Source: Pseudoflavonifractor gallinarum (GTDB taxonomy: Bacteria > Bacillota > Clostridia > Oscillospirales > Oscillospiraceae). From it: a stretch of DNA of 64,000 bases. The stretch covers positions 1 through 64,000 of the forward strand of contig NZ_JADCKF010000016.1 of assembly GCF_014982855.1 (NCBI RefSeq). The letters run 5' to 3'. The notes below the pieces were generated by a model, which was given only the letters and a program-made list of their open reading frames with translations, was not told the DNA's origin and ran no database searches. This document shows positions 1 to 8,150 of the stretch, piece after piece; positions within the stretch are counted from its first letter, which is position 1; the number at the start of each line of letters is the position of its first letter. The translations under genes and the position numbers were made by a program.

Positions 1-50
1 GTAATCCGTGTGCAATTTCGACTTGTATTGTGTTAAAAAATATGGTACGT

Positions 51-69
51 AGTACAATATAATTGTACT
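51..69. promoter_or_regulatory. Palindrome of unknown role at the left edge
   Basis: AGTACAAT and ATTGTACT form a perfect 8-base inverted repeat around a 3-base spacer. The size suits a dimeric repressor operator, but the gene it might control lies outside the window. The rest of positions 1-102 is AT-rich and shows no gene. Confidence 0.3.
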
Positions 70-102
70 GAGTACAAACCTCTAAACCATTGCGGCACAA
101 AG

Positions 103-138
103 AAATCCCCTGCAACCATTGCGGTTACAGGGGATTTT
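103..138 (-). terminator. Probable terminator of the tmRNA gene
   Basis: AAATCCCCTG-AACC pairs with GGTT-CAGGGGATTT across a short loop. It lies 5 bases beyond the CCA end of the leftward tmRNA gene and is followed on the minus strand by a T-rich stretch (TTTCTTTG), as expected for an intrinsic terminator. Confidence 0.65.
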
Positions 139-142
139 GTTT

Positions 143-490
143 TGGTGGAGGCGGGGGGAGTCGAACCCCCGTCCGAAAACGCTTCAGCAGGAACTTCTCC
201 GGGCGCAGACGGTTCTTTCCATTCCCGCACCCTGACGTGAGCCGTCACACTTCAGGGATTGGTAGCTTCATGATTCATGGTGCGCTCAAAGCTTTGCGCA
301 CACACGTGCACCACTAAACGACGCCCCATCCCGGCTCGTGGTCCTTCCGGGTGGGACGGCCGCTAATTAAGCAGCGGCGAGAACGACGTTATCGTTGTTC
401 TTTAATTTATAAGTTGCCCATTTTAGAGATGTTAGGCGCATCTGCCCGCTATTCCGGCCTCTACGTCCCCGTCGAAACCAGTACGCCCCC
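143..490 (-). ncRNA. ssrA: Transfer-messenger RNA (tmRNA)
   Basis: tmRNA rescues ribosomes stalled on broken mRNAs. It is charged like tRNA-Ala, enters with SmpB, then encodes a degradation tag. On the minus strand the 5' end reads GGGGGCGUACUGGUUUCGAC, the hallmark tmRNA start. The 3' end carries a T-arm with GGTTCGACTCC and ends in CCTCCACCA. The two ends pair as a 7-base acceptor stem. An internal reading frame, starting at a GCA resume codon near position 417, gives the tag ATYKLKNNDNVVLAAA followed by TAA; the hydrophobic LAAA end is what ClpXP-type proteases recognise. The length (348 nt) is normal. The partner smpB lies 0.7 kb upstream on the same strand. The resume codon is inferred. 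Confidence 0.95.
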
Positions 491-567
491 ATGTCGTCGC
501 AAAGTCTGCTCCACTCGGGATACCCAGGCACAGACATCCCTTGCTTCGCTCCCTTGCGCCTCCTCTT

Positions 568-600
568 CCCGCCGAACCCATGTTATTGGGTTTCGGCGGG
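568..600. other. Strong hairpin between the cyclophilin gene and ssrA
   Basis: CCCGCCGAA-CCCA pairs with TGGG-TTTCGGCGGG with a single bulge. It lies between the cyclophilin stop and the tmRNA 5' end, both leftward. No T-run follows on the minus strand, so it is not a classic terminator. It could be an RNA-processing or stability hairpin. The rest of positions 491-654 shows no gene and no convincing tmRNA promoter. Confidence 0.45.
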
Positions 601-654
601 ATGGGAGGTTGCAGTTCCCTGGTGGGAACAACGATCACAGGAAAAACTTGAAAC

Positions 655-1179
655 TCAGCACTTTTCCGGCGCGGGGTAGTCCACACCGAAGGTCTCCACG
701 GTCACGCTCTTCATCCGCTGCTCCTCAAAGGGGCGGTCCATAGCGTCGGTCTTGACGCCCACGATGGCGTCGGCCACGTCCATACCCTCGATGACCTTGC
801 CGAAAGCGGCATACTGGCCATCCAGGTGGGGCGCCTTCTCTACCATGATGAAGAACTGGCTGCCAGCGGAGTTGGGGTGCATGGCGCGGGCCATGGAGAG
901 CACGCCGCGGTCATGCTTCAGAGTGTTCTGCTTGAAGCCGTTGCCGGAGAACTCACCCTTGATGGAGTAGCCGGGGCCGCCCATGCCGGTGCCTTGGGGG
1001 CAGCCGCCCTGGATCATGAATCCGGGGATAACACGGTGGAAGATCAGGCCATTATAAAAGCCGCTCTTCACCAGGCTGATGAAGTTGTTGACGGAGTTGG
1101 GAGCGATCTCGGGATAGAGCTCGGCAACCATCTTGCCGCCGTTTTCCATCTCAAAGGTCACGATGGGATTCTGAGCCAT
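655..1179 (-). CDS. Peptidyl-prolyl cis-trans isomerase, cyclophilin type
   Basis: This is a 174-residue single-domain cyclophilin that isomerises Xaa-Pro bonds during folding. The catalytic signature FHRVIPGFMIQGG is present, with the active-site arginine at about residue 49, followed by the substrate-pocket motif GSQFFI near residue 107. There is no signal peptide, so it acts in the cytoplasm. I chose the ATG at 1179 (MAQNP...) because an AGGA ribosome site lies about 9 bases upstream. An in-frame GTG three codons earlier would sit too close to it. It starts 45 bases after the smpB stop on the same strand and is probably co-transcribed with it. Confidence 0.9.
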   Translation of the reverse strand: MAQNPIVTFEMENGGKMVAELYPEIAPNSVNNFISLVKSGFYNGLIFHRVIPGFMIQGGCPQGTGMGGPGYSIKGEFSGNGFKQNTLKHDRGVLSMARAMHPNSAGSQFFIMVEKAPHLDGQYAAFGKVIEGMDVADAIVGVKTDAMDRPFEEQRMKSVTVETFGVDYPAPEKC

Positions 1180-1224
1180 AGGAAACACGTCCTTTCGTAT
1201 ACATCACGCGTAAAAGCGGCCGGA

Positions 1225-1695
1225 TCAGCCGTAATTGCGTCGGGTCTTCATGGTGCGGTCCATCTCCCGCTTGGCGTCCTTGGCGGCCGCGGCGTCCCGC
1301 TTGTCATAGAGCTTCTTGCCCTTGGCAAGACCGACCTCCAGCTTGACGCGGGAATCCTTGAAATAGAGGGAGAGAGGGATCAGAGAGTACCCGTCCTGCT
1401 TCACCTTCATGAACAGGCGGAGGATCTCCCGCTTGTGCATCAGCAGGGAGCGGGGCCGGAGGGGATCTTTGTTGAAGATGTTCCCCTTCTCGTAGGGGCT
1501 GATGTGCATGCCGATGACCTGCATCTGCCCGTCTTTGATGAGACAGAAGGAGTCCTTCAAATTCACATTGCCCTGACGGATGGATTTGACCTCGGTGCCG
1601 GAAAGGGCAATGCCGGCCTCATAGCGGTCCTCAATAAAGTAGTCATGAAAGGCCTTGCTGTTTTTCGCGATCAGTTTTGTGCCCTTGCGCTCCAC
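1225..1695 (-). CDS. smpB: SsrA-binding protein SmpB
   Basis: SmpB binds the tRNA-like part of tmRNA and places it in stalled ribosomes. The 156-residue protein has the normal family length. Recognisable blocks are [20 protein letters not shown] (OB-fold start), [17 protein letters not shown], and HISPYEKGN. The basic C-terminal tail, [11 protein letters not shown], becomes helical in the ribosomal mRNA channel. The start is GTG, with GGAGGTG 5 bases upstream. A promoter lies just upstream at 1728-1757, and ssrA follows two genes downstream, a common smpB-ssrA arrangement. Confidence 0.97.
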   Translation of the reverse strand: MERKGTKLIAKNSKAFHDYFIEDRYEAGIALSGTEVKSIRQGNVNLKDSFCLIKDGQMQVIGMHISPYEKGNIFNKDPLRPRSLLMHKREILRLFMKVKQDGYSLIPLSLYFKDSRVKLEVGLAKGKKLYDKRDAAAAKDAKREMDRTMKTRRNYG

Positions 1696-1727
1696 GGTCT
1701 CACCTCCGCTCCGGATCTCTGGTGTCT

Positions 1728-1757
1728 ATCGTACCAATATTATAGCATGTCTGTCAA
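1728..1757 (-). promoter_or_regulatory. Promoter of smpB
   Basis: On the minus strand TTGACA (1752-1757) and TACGAT (1728-1733) are 18 bases apart, a good match to a housekeeping sigma-A promoter just upstream of smpB. Confidence 0.6.
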
Positions 1758-1796
1758 GCAGTTCGACGAAAGGCGTGGGAATCTTCCCGTATTGGC

Positions 1797-2288
1797 TCAG
1801 GGATCATAGAGGAGCAGCTGCTCCAGGGCCTGCCGGTCAAAGACGGGGCGGCCGTATTCGGCCAGTTGTCCCTCCCGGAAGGGGGTGGAGGGCAGAGAGG
1901 TGCCGTACTCGCTGAGGATATGGATGGCGCAGCGCTCCGTGCCGGGCAGAGAGAGCCACCAGGCGTCCTTCCACCAGAAGAGCGCGGCCGACGGGGGGAG
2001 GGCGGGCAGGCTCCGGGCGGCGGCACACAGCGTTGGAAGGGAATCAAAGATGAACCAGATCTGACGAGGCGGACGGACATAGGCAAAGACCAGAAGCCCG
2101 TCGCCCCCGGGGTAGGCGTCCACTTCCAGGGTGCCCTCCAGACAGATGCCGGCCTCCCGGCACAGGGCACGGGTAAGGGTCAGGGCGGCCTCGTCGGAAA
2201 AGGTGTCGCCAGTAACTCCCCGTTCCTCCAGATCGGAGGGGGAGAGATAGAGGGCAATGCTGGATGTACCGATGGGGTGAATGGTCAT
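1797..2288 (-). CDS. MecA-like adaptor protein
   Basis: MecA proteins deliver substrates to the ClpC protease. The N-terminal block IALYLSPSDLEERG matches the start of the MecA domain. The later segment from IWFIFDSLPTL through ALFWWKDAWWLSL to SEYG matches the C-terminal ClpC-binding half. At 163 residues it is shorter than the Bacillus protein (about 218), with the linker reduced, as in many clostridial versions. The start is the ATG at 2288, preceded by GAGGAGG at 7 bases; the longer frame upstream lacks a ribosome site. It is divergent from the Nudix gene and stands alone. The MecA assignment is by motif, and the substrate is unknown. Confidence 0.7.
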   Translation of the reverse strand: MTIHPIGTSSIALYLSPSDLEERGVTGDTFSDEAALTLTRALCREAGICLEGTLEVDAYPGGDGLLVFAYVRPPRQIWFIFDSLPTLCAAARSLPALPPSAALFWWKDAWWLSLPGTERCAIHILSEYGTSLPSTPFREGQLAEYGRPVFDRQALEQLLLYDP

Positions 2289-2539
2289 GAAATGCCTCCT
2301 CTTTCCATAGTGTTCCCCTGGGTCCGGAAGAGGGAATAGGGGATGGATTGCTTCCATTATACCGGGGCGGCGGGGGCTTTTACAGCGGTAATGTTTCCCC
2401 CGGACGGCAGTGGGAAAAATTGGCCGCCGACAGGGGTCCGGACTGGCGGGCGGCCGCCATTTGTGGTACACTAATACAATACGGAACCAAGCCGGAAGAA
2501 CGCAGACGGGCGAATGCCCGGAGACAAGGAGTGTTACGC

Positions 2540-3076
2540 GTGGAGTTGTTGGAAAAGACGCTGTCCTCTGAGATCAAATTCAAAGGTCGTATTGTTACCC
2601 TGCGCCTGGATGAGGCTGAGCTCCCCAACGGGCGGAAGGCCTCCCGGGAGGTGGTAGAACATCCCGGCGGCGTGGTGATCCTGCCCCTCTATGAGGATGG
2701 CACCGTCACACTGGTGCGCCAGTTCCGCTATCCCTTCCAAAAGGTCATTGCTGAGCTGCCCGCCGGTAAGCTGGAGTACGGGGAGGATCACCGCCTGGCG
2801 GCTCTGCGCGAGCTGAGCGAAGAGGTGGGCGCGGTGCCCGATGAGCTGACCTATCTGGGCTGTATCTATACCTCTCCGGGCTTTTCCAGCGAAGTGCTGC
2901 ACATGTATCTGGCCCGGGGGCTCCACCAGGGGGCGTGCCACCCCGATGAGGATGAGTTCCTGGAGCGGGAGCGGATTCCCTTCCAGACGCTGGTGGAGCG
3001 GGTCATGTCCGGCGAGATCGCGGACGGAAAGACGGTAGCCGCCGCGCTGAAGGTCAAGGTGCTGCTGGGCCTTTGA
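2540..3076 (+). CDS. Nudix hydrolase, ADP-ribose pyrophosphatase-like
   Basis: This 178-residue enzyme would cleave ADP-ribose or a related nucleoside diphosphate derivative. A complete Nudix box is visible: G-x5-E-x7-REL-x-EE-x-G, in GKLEYGEDHRLAALRELSEE followed by VGA. The surrounding segments VVILPLYEDGTVTLVRQFRYP and YTSPGFSSE are typical of the NudF/ADP-ribose subgroup, which helps with substrate inference but is not proof. The start is GTG at 2540, with an AAGGAG site 10 bases upstream. It is followed after 42 bases by the response regulator and may be co-transcribed with it. Confidence 0.88.
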   Translation: MELLEKTLSSEIKFKGRIVTLRLDEAELPNGRKASREVVEHPGGVVILPLYEDGTVTLVRQFRYPFQKVIAELPAGKLEYGEDHRLAALRELSEEVGAVPDELTYLGCIYTSPGFSSEVLHMYLARGLHQGACHPDEDEFLERERIPFQTLVERVMSGEIADGKTVAAALKVKVLLGL

Positions 3077-3118
3077 TTCCTGGAGCATACAGAGCGCGAG
3101 ACAAGAAGGAGGAGACCC

Positions 3119-3844
3119 ATGAAAAAGCGGGTTCTGATTGTAGAGGATGAAAAGAATATCGTGGATATCCTCAGCTTCAATCTGGTGCGGGAGGGCTATG
3201 AGACGTTGGAGGCCTATGACGGAGAGGCTGGACTCCAGCTGGCGCTGGAGCAGAATCCGGACCTCATTCTGCTGGACCTGATGCTGCCCAAGCGCAGCGG
3301 GTTTGATGTCTGCAAAGCCTTCCGGGAAAAGAACCGGAGCACGCCGGTGCTCATGCTCACCGCACGGGAAGAGGAGACTGACAAGGTGCTGGGGCTGGAG
3401 CTGGGGGCCGACGACTATATCACCAAGCCCTTTTCCATGCGGGAGCTGTTGGCCCGGGTGAAGGCCAATATCCGCCGTACCGAGGTGCTGCTGCACGAGG
3501 CGGCCAAGGAGCCCCGCACAGATAGCGGGGCCAATCAGATCGTACAGGGCCGCATCCGCATCGACACAGACGAGATGGTGGGCTATAAGGATAACGCTCC
3601 GCTGGACCTCACGCAGCGGGAGTATGAGCTGCTGAAGTTTCTGGCGTCTCAGCCGGGGAAGGTATTTTCCCGGGAGGCGCTGATGGAACATGTCTGGAAC
3701 TACGAGGGATATGTGGGCGATGTGCGGGCGGTGGACGTGGCCGTCCGGCGCCTGCGCGAGAAGGTGGAGGACGACCCCGCTTCGCCCCAGTTCATCCTGA
3801 CCCGGCGGGGACTGGGGTATCTGTTCCACGGGGAAGAGCAGTAA
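3119..3844 (+). CDS. walR: Response regulator, OmpR/PhoB family, WalR-like
   Basis: This 241-residue DNA-binding response regulator has a receiver domain at residues 1-120. The phospho-acceptor is Asp53 in LILLDLMLP, with the acidic pair at E9-D10 and a conserved lysine in DDYITKPFS. A winged-helix OmpR-type domain at about 145-240 has DLTQREYELLKFLASQPGKV and the C-terminal hairpin RRGLGYLF. A strong AAGGAGGAG site precedes the ATG. The histidine kinase and YycH- and YycI-like genes follow, which points to WalR, the regulator of cell-wall metabolism; PhoP/PhoB is the main alternative. The last 78 bases of the gene are duplicated downstream (3977-4054). Confidence 0.85.
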   Translation: MKKRVLIVEDEKNIVDILSFNLVREGYETLEAYDGEAGLQLALEQNPDLILLDLMLPKRSGFDVCKAFREKNRSTPVLMLTAREEETDKVLGLELGADDYITKPFSMRELLARVKANIRRTEVLLHEAAKEPRTDSGANQIVQGRIRIDTDEMVGYKDNAPLDLTQREYELLKFLASQPGKVFSREALMEHVWNYEGYVGDVRAVDVAVRRLREKVEDDPASPQFILTRRGLGYLFHGEEQ

Positions 3845-3850
3845 GGAAAG
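3773..3850 (+). repeat. Direct repeat, copy 1: 3' end of the response regulator gene
   Basis: These 78 bases encode the last 23 codons of the regulator, its stop codon and 6 further bases. They are repeated at 3977-4054 with 4 mismatches. Three of the four are synonymous (CGG/CGT, CTG/TTG, TAT/TAC); the fourth changes Ser to Leu. Confidence 0.95.
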
Positions 3851-3987
3851 AAAGCGGGGGCGTCCTCGGGGCCCCACAAAGTGGGGCGGCGCGTACGCGC
3901 CGGAGGGAGGATGGATTCATTTCATCCTCCCGCATATAGGAAGAACGGGGACCCAGTGGGCTTGCCCACTGGGCGGGACCCCGCTTT
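3851..3987. repeat. Hairpin-rich insert between walR and walK
   Basis: The spacer between the two repeat copies contains four consecutive hairpins. They are GCCCCAC/GTGGGGC (3871-3887), the perfect palindrome GGCGCGTACGCGCC (3888-3901), GGGAGGATG/CATCCTCCC (3905-3931) and CCCAGTGGGC/GCCCACTGGG (3952-3973). AAAGCGGGG (3851-3859) and CCCCGCTTT (3979-3987) form an outer inverted repeat enclosing them. It encodes no protein. It resembles a small palindromic repeat element or a debris-rich recombination junction, and it puts a 226-base gap inside an operon that is normally tightly packed. Confidence 0.75.
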
Positions 3988-4054
3988 GCCCCAGTTCATC
4001 CTGACCCGTCGGGGATTGGGGTACCTGTTCCACGGGGAAGAGCAGTAAGGAAAG
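3977..4054 (+). pseudogene. Direct repeat, copy 2: displaced 3' end of the response regulator gene
   Basis: This second copy of the regulator's last 23 codons, stop and trailing bases lies 204 bases downstream of copy 1, out of any open gene. It abuts the walK ribosome site, so it may be the original gene end, with copy 1 having been restored by a duplication or recombination with a paralogue. Confidence 0.85.
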
Positions 4055-4070
4055 GAGAGGAGGCGCGCGC

Positions 4071-5882
4071 ATGTTTCGCAGCCTGCATATGAAACTGGTG
4101 CTCATCATGACGCTGCTCATCGTGTCACTGATGACGGTGGTGGGCGCCTTCCTCATCAATTCCGTGGTGAGCTACTATATTCACGACTTCTACACCAGAA
4201 TGGAAGAGGTGTTCGGACAGGACGCCGACCTGATGGCGGCCCTGCGTACTCCGGTAGAGGGAGAGGAAAACGGGGCCAAGCAGATCGCCATGATCCTGGA
4301 ATCCTATAACGGCTCCCTCGGCGTAGATGGACGCAACCGGAACTATTATGTTCTGGACGGACAGACCGGGCGGTGTCTGGAGACCTCGGATACCCAGAGT
4401 GATCCCATTCTGGATTTCAGCTCTTTGAATCTGAGTCTCGCCCTCAACGGCAAGGACGGCGGATATGAGAGCGACGTATCCTCCCGCTATATGGATGTGG
4501 CCTTTCCCATTGAACGGGGAGAGAGCGACTATATCATCTATATCTATGATAACCGCGCCAGCATCTCAGACCTGAATGGGGCCCTCATCGATCTGATCGT
4601 CAAATCGCTCTTTTTCGGACTGATGATCTCGGTGCTTCTCTCCTTCCTGATGTCCAAGACCATGGTCATTCCCATTGAACGCCTGACTGAGGGGGCCGAG
4701 CGGGTGGCCGAGGGGGACTTCTCCTACAAGCTGGAGGTGGCCTCCCGGGATGAGATCGGCATTCTGACCGGAACCTTCAACGCCATGGCGCAGCAGCTCC
4801 AGGAGACGCTGACCGAGGTGGAGAATGAGCGCAATAAGCTGGATACCCTCTTCCTCTATATGACCGATGGCGTGGTGGCCTTTTCCGCCTCCGGCGCGGT
4901 GATCCATGCCAATCCCGCTGCGGAGGAAATGCTGGGGCGGCCCATTCCTGTGAGCAATGAGGAACAGGGAGAAGAGCCGAGCTATAACTATGAGTTCCTC
5001 TTTGGGGATATTGCCCCCCTTCACGATGTGCTTGCGGTGGAGGCCAACGGCTGCCTCAACGGTACCCGGGAGGTCAACGGCCGCAGCCTGGAGCTCCTCC
5101 TGGCCCCCTTCTACCGGGAGCGCCAGGGCGGCGTGCTGGTGGTCATCCACGATGTCACCCAGCAGCGCAAGACCGAGGAGATGCGGCGGGAGTTTGTAGC
5201 CAATGTGTCCCATGAGCTGCGCACGCCCCTGACCAATATCCGCAGCTATGCGGAGACTCTGGTGGACAGCGCAGGGGAGATCCCGCCGGAGATGGAGAAA
5301 AATTTCCTGAGTGTGATTCTGGCCGAGAGCGACCGGATGACCCATATTGTGCAGGATCTGCTGACCCTTTCCCGCTTTGATTCGGGACACAGCGAGCTGA
5401 AAATGGCTCCCTTCTCGTTTGGGCAGGCGGTAGAGGATGTATACCAGGCCAACCGCATGGAGGCCCAGCGCCACGGCCATGATATGCGTCTGCTGCTGGA
5501 GGAAGAGCTTCCGCAGGTGATCGGCGACCGGGAGCGGATCGTTCAGGTCATGATGAATGTGATTTCCAATTCCATCAAATACACTCCGGACAATGGAAAG
5601 ATCCTCATTCGGGCCGGACGGGATGGGAACTGGGTGTGGATGGAGGTGTCGGATAACGGCATCGGCATCCCCGTAGAGGACCGGCCCAGGATCTTTGAGC
5701 GCTTTTACCGGGTAGATAAGGCCCGCTCCCGGGAGTCGGGCGGCACAGGCTTGGGTCTGTCCATTGCAAAAGAGATCATTGACCGGCACGAGGGTGTGCT
5801 CCGTCTGGTAGACCGTCCGGGCCCCGGCCTGACCGTGCGTATGGAGCTGAAAATGGAGGGGCCCGGCTATGAAACTGCGTAA
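4071..5882 (+). CDS. walK: Sensor histidine kinase, WalK-like
   Basis: This membrane kinase of 603 residues would phosphorylate the regulator encoded upstream. Domains in order are: a membrane segment at about residues 8-28, an extracytoplasmic sensor of about 145 residues, a second membrane segment near 176-196, a HAMP linker (PIERLTEGAERVAEGDFSYK), a PAS domain from about 255, a HisKA dimerisation domain with phospho-acceptor His381 in NVSHELRTPL, and a HATPase domain with N (NVISNSIKYTP), G1 (SDNGIGIP) and G2 (GTGLGLSIAKEI) boxes. The architecture is that of WalK/PhoR. The start has GGAGAGGAGG 7 bases upstream. The yycH-like gene overlaps its end by 14 bases. Confidence 0.88.
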   Translation: MFRSLHMKLVLIMTLLIVSLMTVVGAFLINSVVSYYIHDFYTRMEEVFGQDADLMAALRTPVEGEENGAKQIAMILESYNGSLGVDGRNRNYYVLDGQTGRCLETSDTQSDPILDFSSLNLSLALNGKDGGYESDVSSRYMDVAFPIERGESDYIIYIYDNRASISDLNGALIDLIVKSLFFGLMISVLLSFLMSKTMVIPIERLTEGAERVAEGDFSYKLEVASRDEIGILTGTFNAMAQQLQETLTEVENERNKLDTLFLYMTDGVVAFSASGAVIHANPAAEEMLGRPIPVSNEEQGEEPSYNYEFLFGDIAPLHDVLAVEANGCLNGTREVNGRSLELLLAPFYRERQGGVLVVIHDVTQQRKTEEMRREFVANVSHELRTPLTNIRSYAETLVDSAGEIPPEMEKNFLSVILAESDRMTHIVQDLLTLSRFDSGHSELKMAPFSFGQAVEDVYQANRMEAQRHGHDMRLLLEEELPQVIGDRERIVQVMMNVISNSIKYTPDNGKILIRAGRDGNWVWMEVSDNGIGIPVEDRPRIFERFYRVDKARSRESGGTGLGLSIAKEIIDRHEGVLRLVDRPGPGLTVRMELKMEGPGYETA

Positions 5883-7242
5883 TACGGTCCGCAAGCCCCG
5901 CCTCAGCAAACGGCGCAGGGCAGTGGAACTGGGGAAGGATGTACTCATCCTGCTGCTGATCTGCTCTGCGGTGTCCCTGGTGGGGCGCAGCCAGATCTAT
6001 ACCGTAGCGGGAGATAAGGTGTGGTTTTCCTCTCTGAGCAGCTTCTTTGCAGGGCAGGAATCGGAGGTATCGCCCTCCCTCGATCCAGGCCGTCCGGCAT
6101 CTCTCCCCCATCCTGTGCGCATCGCGGTGTGCGGACAGGGGGGAGAAAGTGTCAGCCGCTATGGGATCCAGTACGATACCGTGCAGGTGGAACAGGTCTT
6201 TGGGGCGCTCAGCGGATTTCTCAGTGAGGGCCTGGCCAGCGCACGGGACGCTCAGACGGTCTCTGCCCTGGACTGGCAGCAGGCGCTGAAGACACCGGGA
6301 CTCTATTTTGATTTTCTGGGCAGCGTACCCATGGAATTGATGGTACGCTGGGCATCGGAGGGCGGAGACGTGGAGATCCTGCCCGGCTCTGCCCGGCGCT
6401 TGGTCCTGACCGCGGAAGAGGGCGCGGAAACGGCGACCCTCTACTATATGGATGATCAGCAGGGCCTGTATTATGCCTGTAATACGTCGGTGGTATGTGA
6501 GGGATATCTGAACAATACGCTGCTGGAGTATGGGGATAATGGCGCCCGGTTTGCCTTTGAGCGGGAGGAGGAATCCTACCGCGCACTGGCCCCGGAAGTC
6601 CTGCTCCTGCCCGACGCACCGGCAGCACAGCGCTATCAGGTGACGCAGACCTTGGAGCTGAGCGACGAGGCGGTCCGCGCAGAACTGGAACGCACGTTAG
6701 GGTTCCGGGGCAGCGATTATTCCATCGGGGGCGCATGGGTCCTCCGGGACGGAGACGGGCTGCGGCTGAGCGAAAACGGAGATATCTTTTACGAAGATGG
6801 GGAGGCCCTCTCCACAGCACGGTATCCAGTGGGGCAGGGCAGCGTCTCCCTGTCCGAGGCAGTAGAGGCAGGGCGCAATCTCTTCTACAAAGCATTGGAG
6901 GCCTGGTGCGGTACGACAGCCAATGAGGCACAGATCTATCTGAAAGAGACACTGGAGCAGCCGGAAGGCGGATGGGAGATCCGCTTTGGTTATACGCTGG
7001 GGGGAGCAGATGTAAGTCTCGAGGACGGAGAGGCCGCCTCGTTTACGGTGCGTGAGGACCGGATCACATCCTATGAGATGCACCTGCGCTGCTATACGAC
7101 AACCGGAGAAGAGACCCTGGTGCTGCCGGAGACACAGGCGATCGCGGCCCTGTCGGCTCTGAATCTGGAGGCCGGCGCAGATTTGAGCCTGTGCTATCGG
7201 GATGACGGAAACAGCGCCCAGGCGTCCTGGATGGCCGGATGA
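5869..7242 (+). CDS. YycH-like (WalH) regulator of the WalK kinase
   Basis: The 457-residue protein has a short cytoplasmic basic tail (KPRLSKRRR), one membrane segment at about residues 24-42 and a large extracytoplasmic part. This matches YycH, which interacts with WalK through its membrane helix and restrains or tunes it. Sequence similarity in this family is low, so the call rests on size, topology and position: it overlaps the kinase gene by 14 bases and precedes a YycI-like gene. No enzymatic motif is seen. Confidence 0.7.
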   Translation: MKLRNTVRKPRLSKRRRAVELGKDVLILLLICSAVSLVGRSQIYTVAGDKVWFSSLSSFFAGQESEVSPSLDPGRPASLPHPVRIAVCGQGGESVSRYGIQYDTVQVEQVFGALSGFLSEGLASARDAQTVSALDWQQALKTPGLYFDFLGSVPMELMVRWASEGGDVEILPGSARRLVLTAEEGAETATLYYMDDQQGLYYACNTSVVCEGYLNNTLLEYGDNGARFAFEREEESYRALAPEVLLLPDAPAAQRYQVTQTLELSDEAVRAELERTLGFRGSDYSIGGAWVLRDGDGLRLSENGDIFYEDGEALSTARYPVGQGSVSLSEAVEAGRNLFYKALEAWCGTTANEAQIYLKETLEQPEGGWEIRFGYTLGGADVSLEDGEAASFTVREDRITSYEMHLRCYTTTGEETLVLPETQAIAALSALNLEAGADLSLCYRDDGNSAQASWMAG

Positions 7243-7254
7243 GGAGGTGTGCCG

Positions 7255-8070
7255 TTGGAATGGTCTAAAATAAAAAATATTATTCTCCTCATTTTGCTTC
7301 TGCTCAATGGAATTTTACTGGTCATGGCACTGCAGCAGGAGTTGGAGCAGAGACAGGACGCCAGCGCATCTCTGACACAGGTGCTGCAGGCGCTGGAGAA
7401 AAATGGAATTACTGTCTCCCGCAGTATTTTGCCGGAAGAAAAAGAGCTTCCCACTCTGTTGGTGGAACAGGAGAATCTTCAGACCCCTCCCAAGCAGGCG
7501 CAGGCCCTCTTGGGGCATTGCAGCTGGGAGGATGAGGGGGGAAGTGTCCGCCTGGTCTATACCGGGGCAGCCGGACGGCTGGAGACCTTCAGTAATGGCC
7601 GCTTCTCCGCGGAGTTTAACCCGGGAGAGATGATGCTCAATGGACAGGAACCCCTGGTCCACGGGCTGGCAAAGCTCTCCTGTCTGGAATTCAGCGGAGA
7701 ACTGACCGACCGCCGCAGCAGCGGAGAGGAGGAGATCCTCACCTTCCGGCAGAATCTGGACGGTGTGCCGGTCTTTAATGCCGTGGCGGAGCTCCACTAT
7801 CAGAATGGCGGGCTGCACACCATGGAAGGCCAGCGAATTTTTGGGGAAGTGAGCGTTTTAAAAGAGTCTGATATGCTCAACGTCCCCACCATGCTGATGC
7901 GCTTTCTGGGACAGCGCAATGAGAGCGGGCGGATGTTCAGCCAGATCTACTCCATTACGGCGGGGTATCACCTCTCCAACAGCCGGCCATATACCCTGAC
8001 ACCGGTCTGGTATGTGGAGACCGACAGCGGCTCCTATATGCTGAACGGAAGCGACGGGAAAATGCTGTAA
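7255..8070 (+). CDS. YycI-like (WalI) regulator of the WalK kinase
   Basis: This 271-residue protein starts MEWSKIKNIILLILLLLNGI when the TTG at 7255 is used. The start resembles YycI proteins (short tail, then a single membrane helix). TTG is preferred because GAGGAGG lies 7 bases upstream, whereas the in-frame GTG at 7249 directly abuts that site. The remainder is extracytoplasmic and repeats the YycH-type fold in the model family. It is the last gene of the regulator-kinase operon and ends before a strong terminator. The yycJ protease-associated gene found next in Bacillus is absent. Confidence 0.7.
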   Translation: MEWSKIKNIILLILLLLNGILLVMALQQELEQRQDASASLTQVLQALEKNGITVSRSILPEEKELPTLLVEQENLQTPPKQAQALLGHCSWEDEGGSVRLVYTGAAGRLETFSNGRFSAEFNPGEMMLNGQEPLVHGLAKLSCLEFSGELTDRRSSGEEEILTFRQNLDGVPVFNAVAELHYQNGGLHTMEGQRIFGEVSVLKESDMLNVPTMLMRFLGQRNESGRMFSQIYSITAGYHLSNSRPYTLTPVWYVETDSGSYMLNGSDGKML

Positions 8071-8081
8071 ACAACACCGAT

Positions 8082-8128
8082 AAAAATACCCGGCGGCGGA
8101 TTCTATGATCCGCCGCCGGGTATTTTTT
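8082..8128. terminator. Bidirectional intrinsic terminator
   Basis: AAAAATACCCGGCGGCGGA pairs with TCCGCCGCCGGGTATTTTT around a short loop. It has an A-run on one side and a T-run on the other, so it serves both the rightward kinase operon and the leftward SLH gene. Confidence 0.92.
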
Positions 8129-8150
8129 CATAACTGGGAGAAGAACGGAA

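Noticed and set aside
86-125. A short direct repeat (ACCATTGCGG twice)
   Set aside because: It overlaps the tmRNA terminator region; two 10-base copies are too little to name a function.
143-165. tmRNA 3' end as a possible integration site
   Set aside because: Many islands use this site, but only 142 bases lie beyond it and no second copy of the sequence is visible, so there is nothing to support it.
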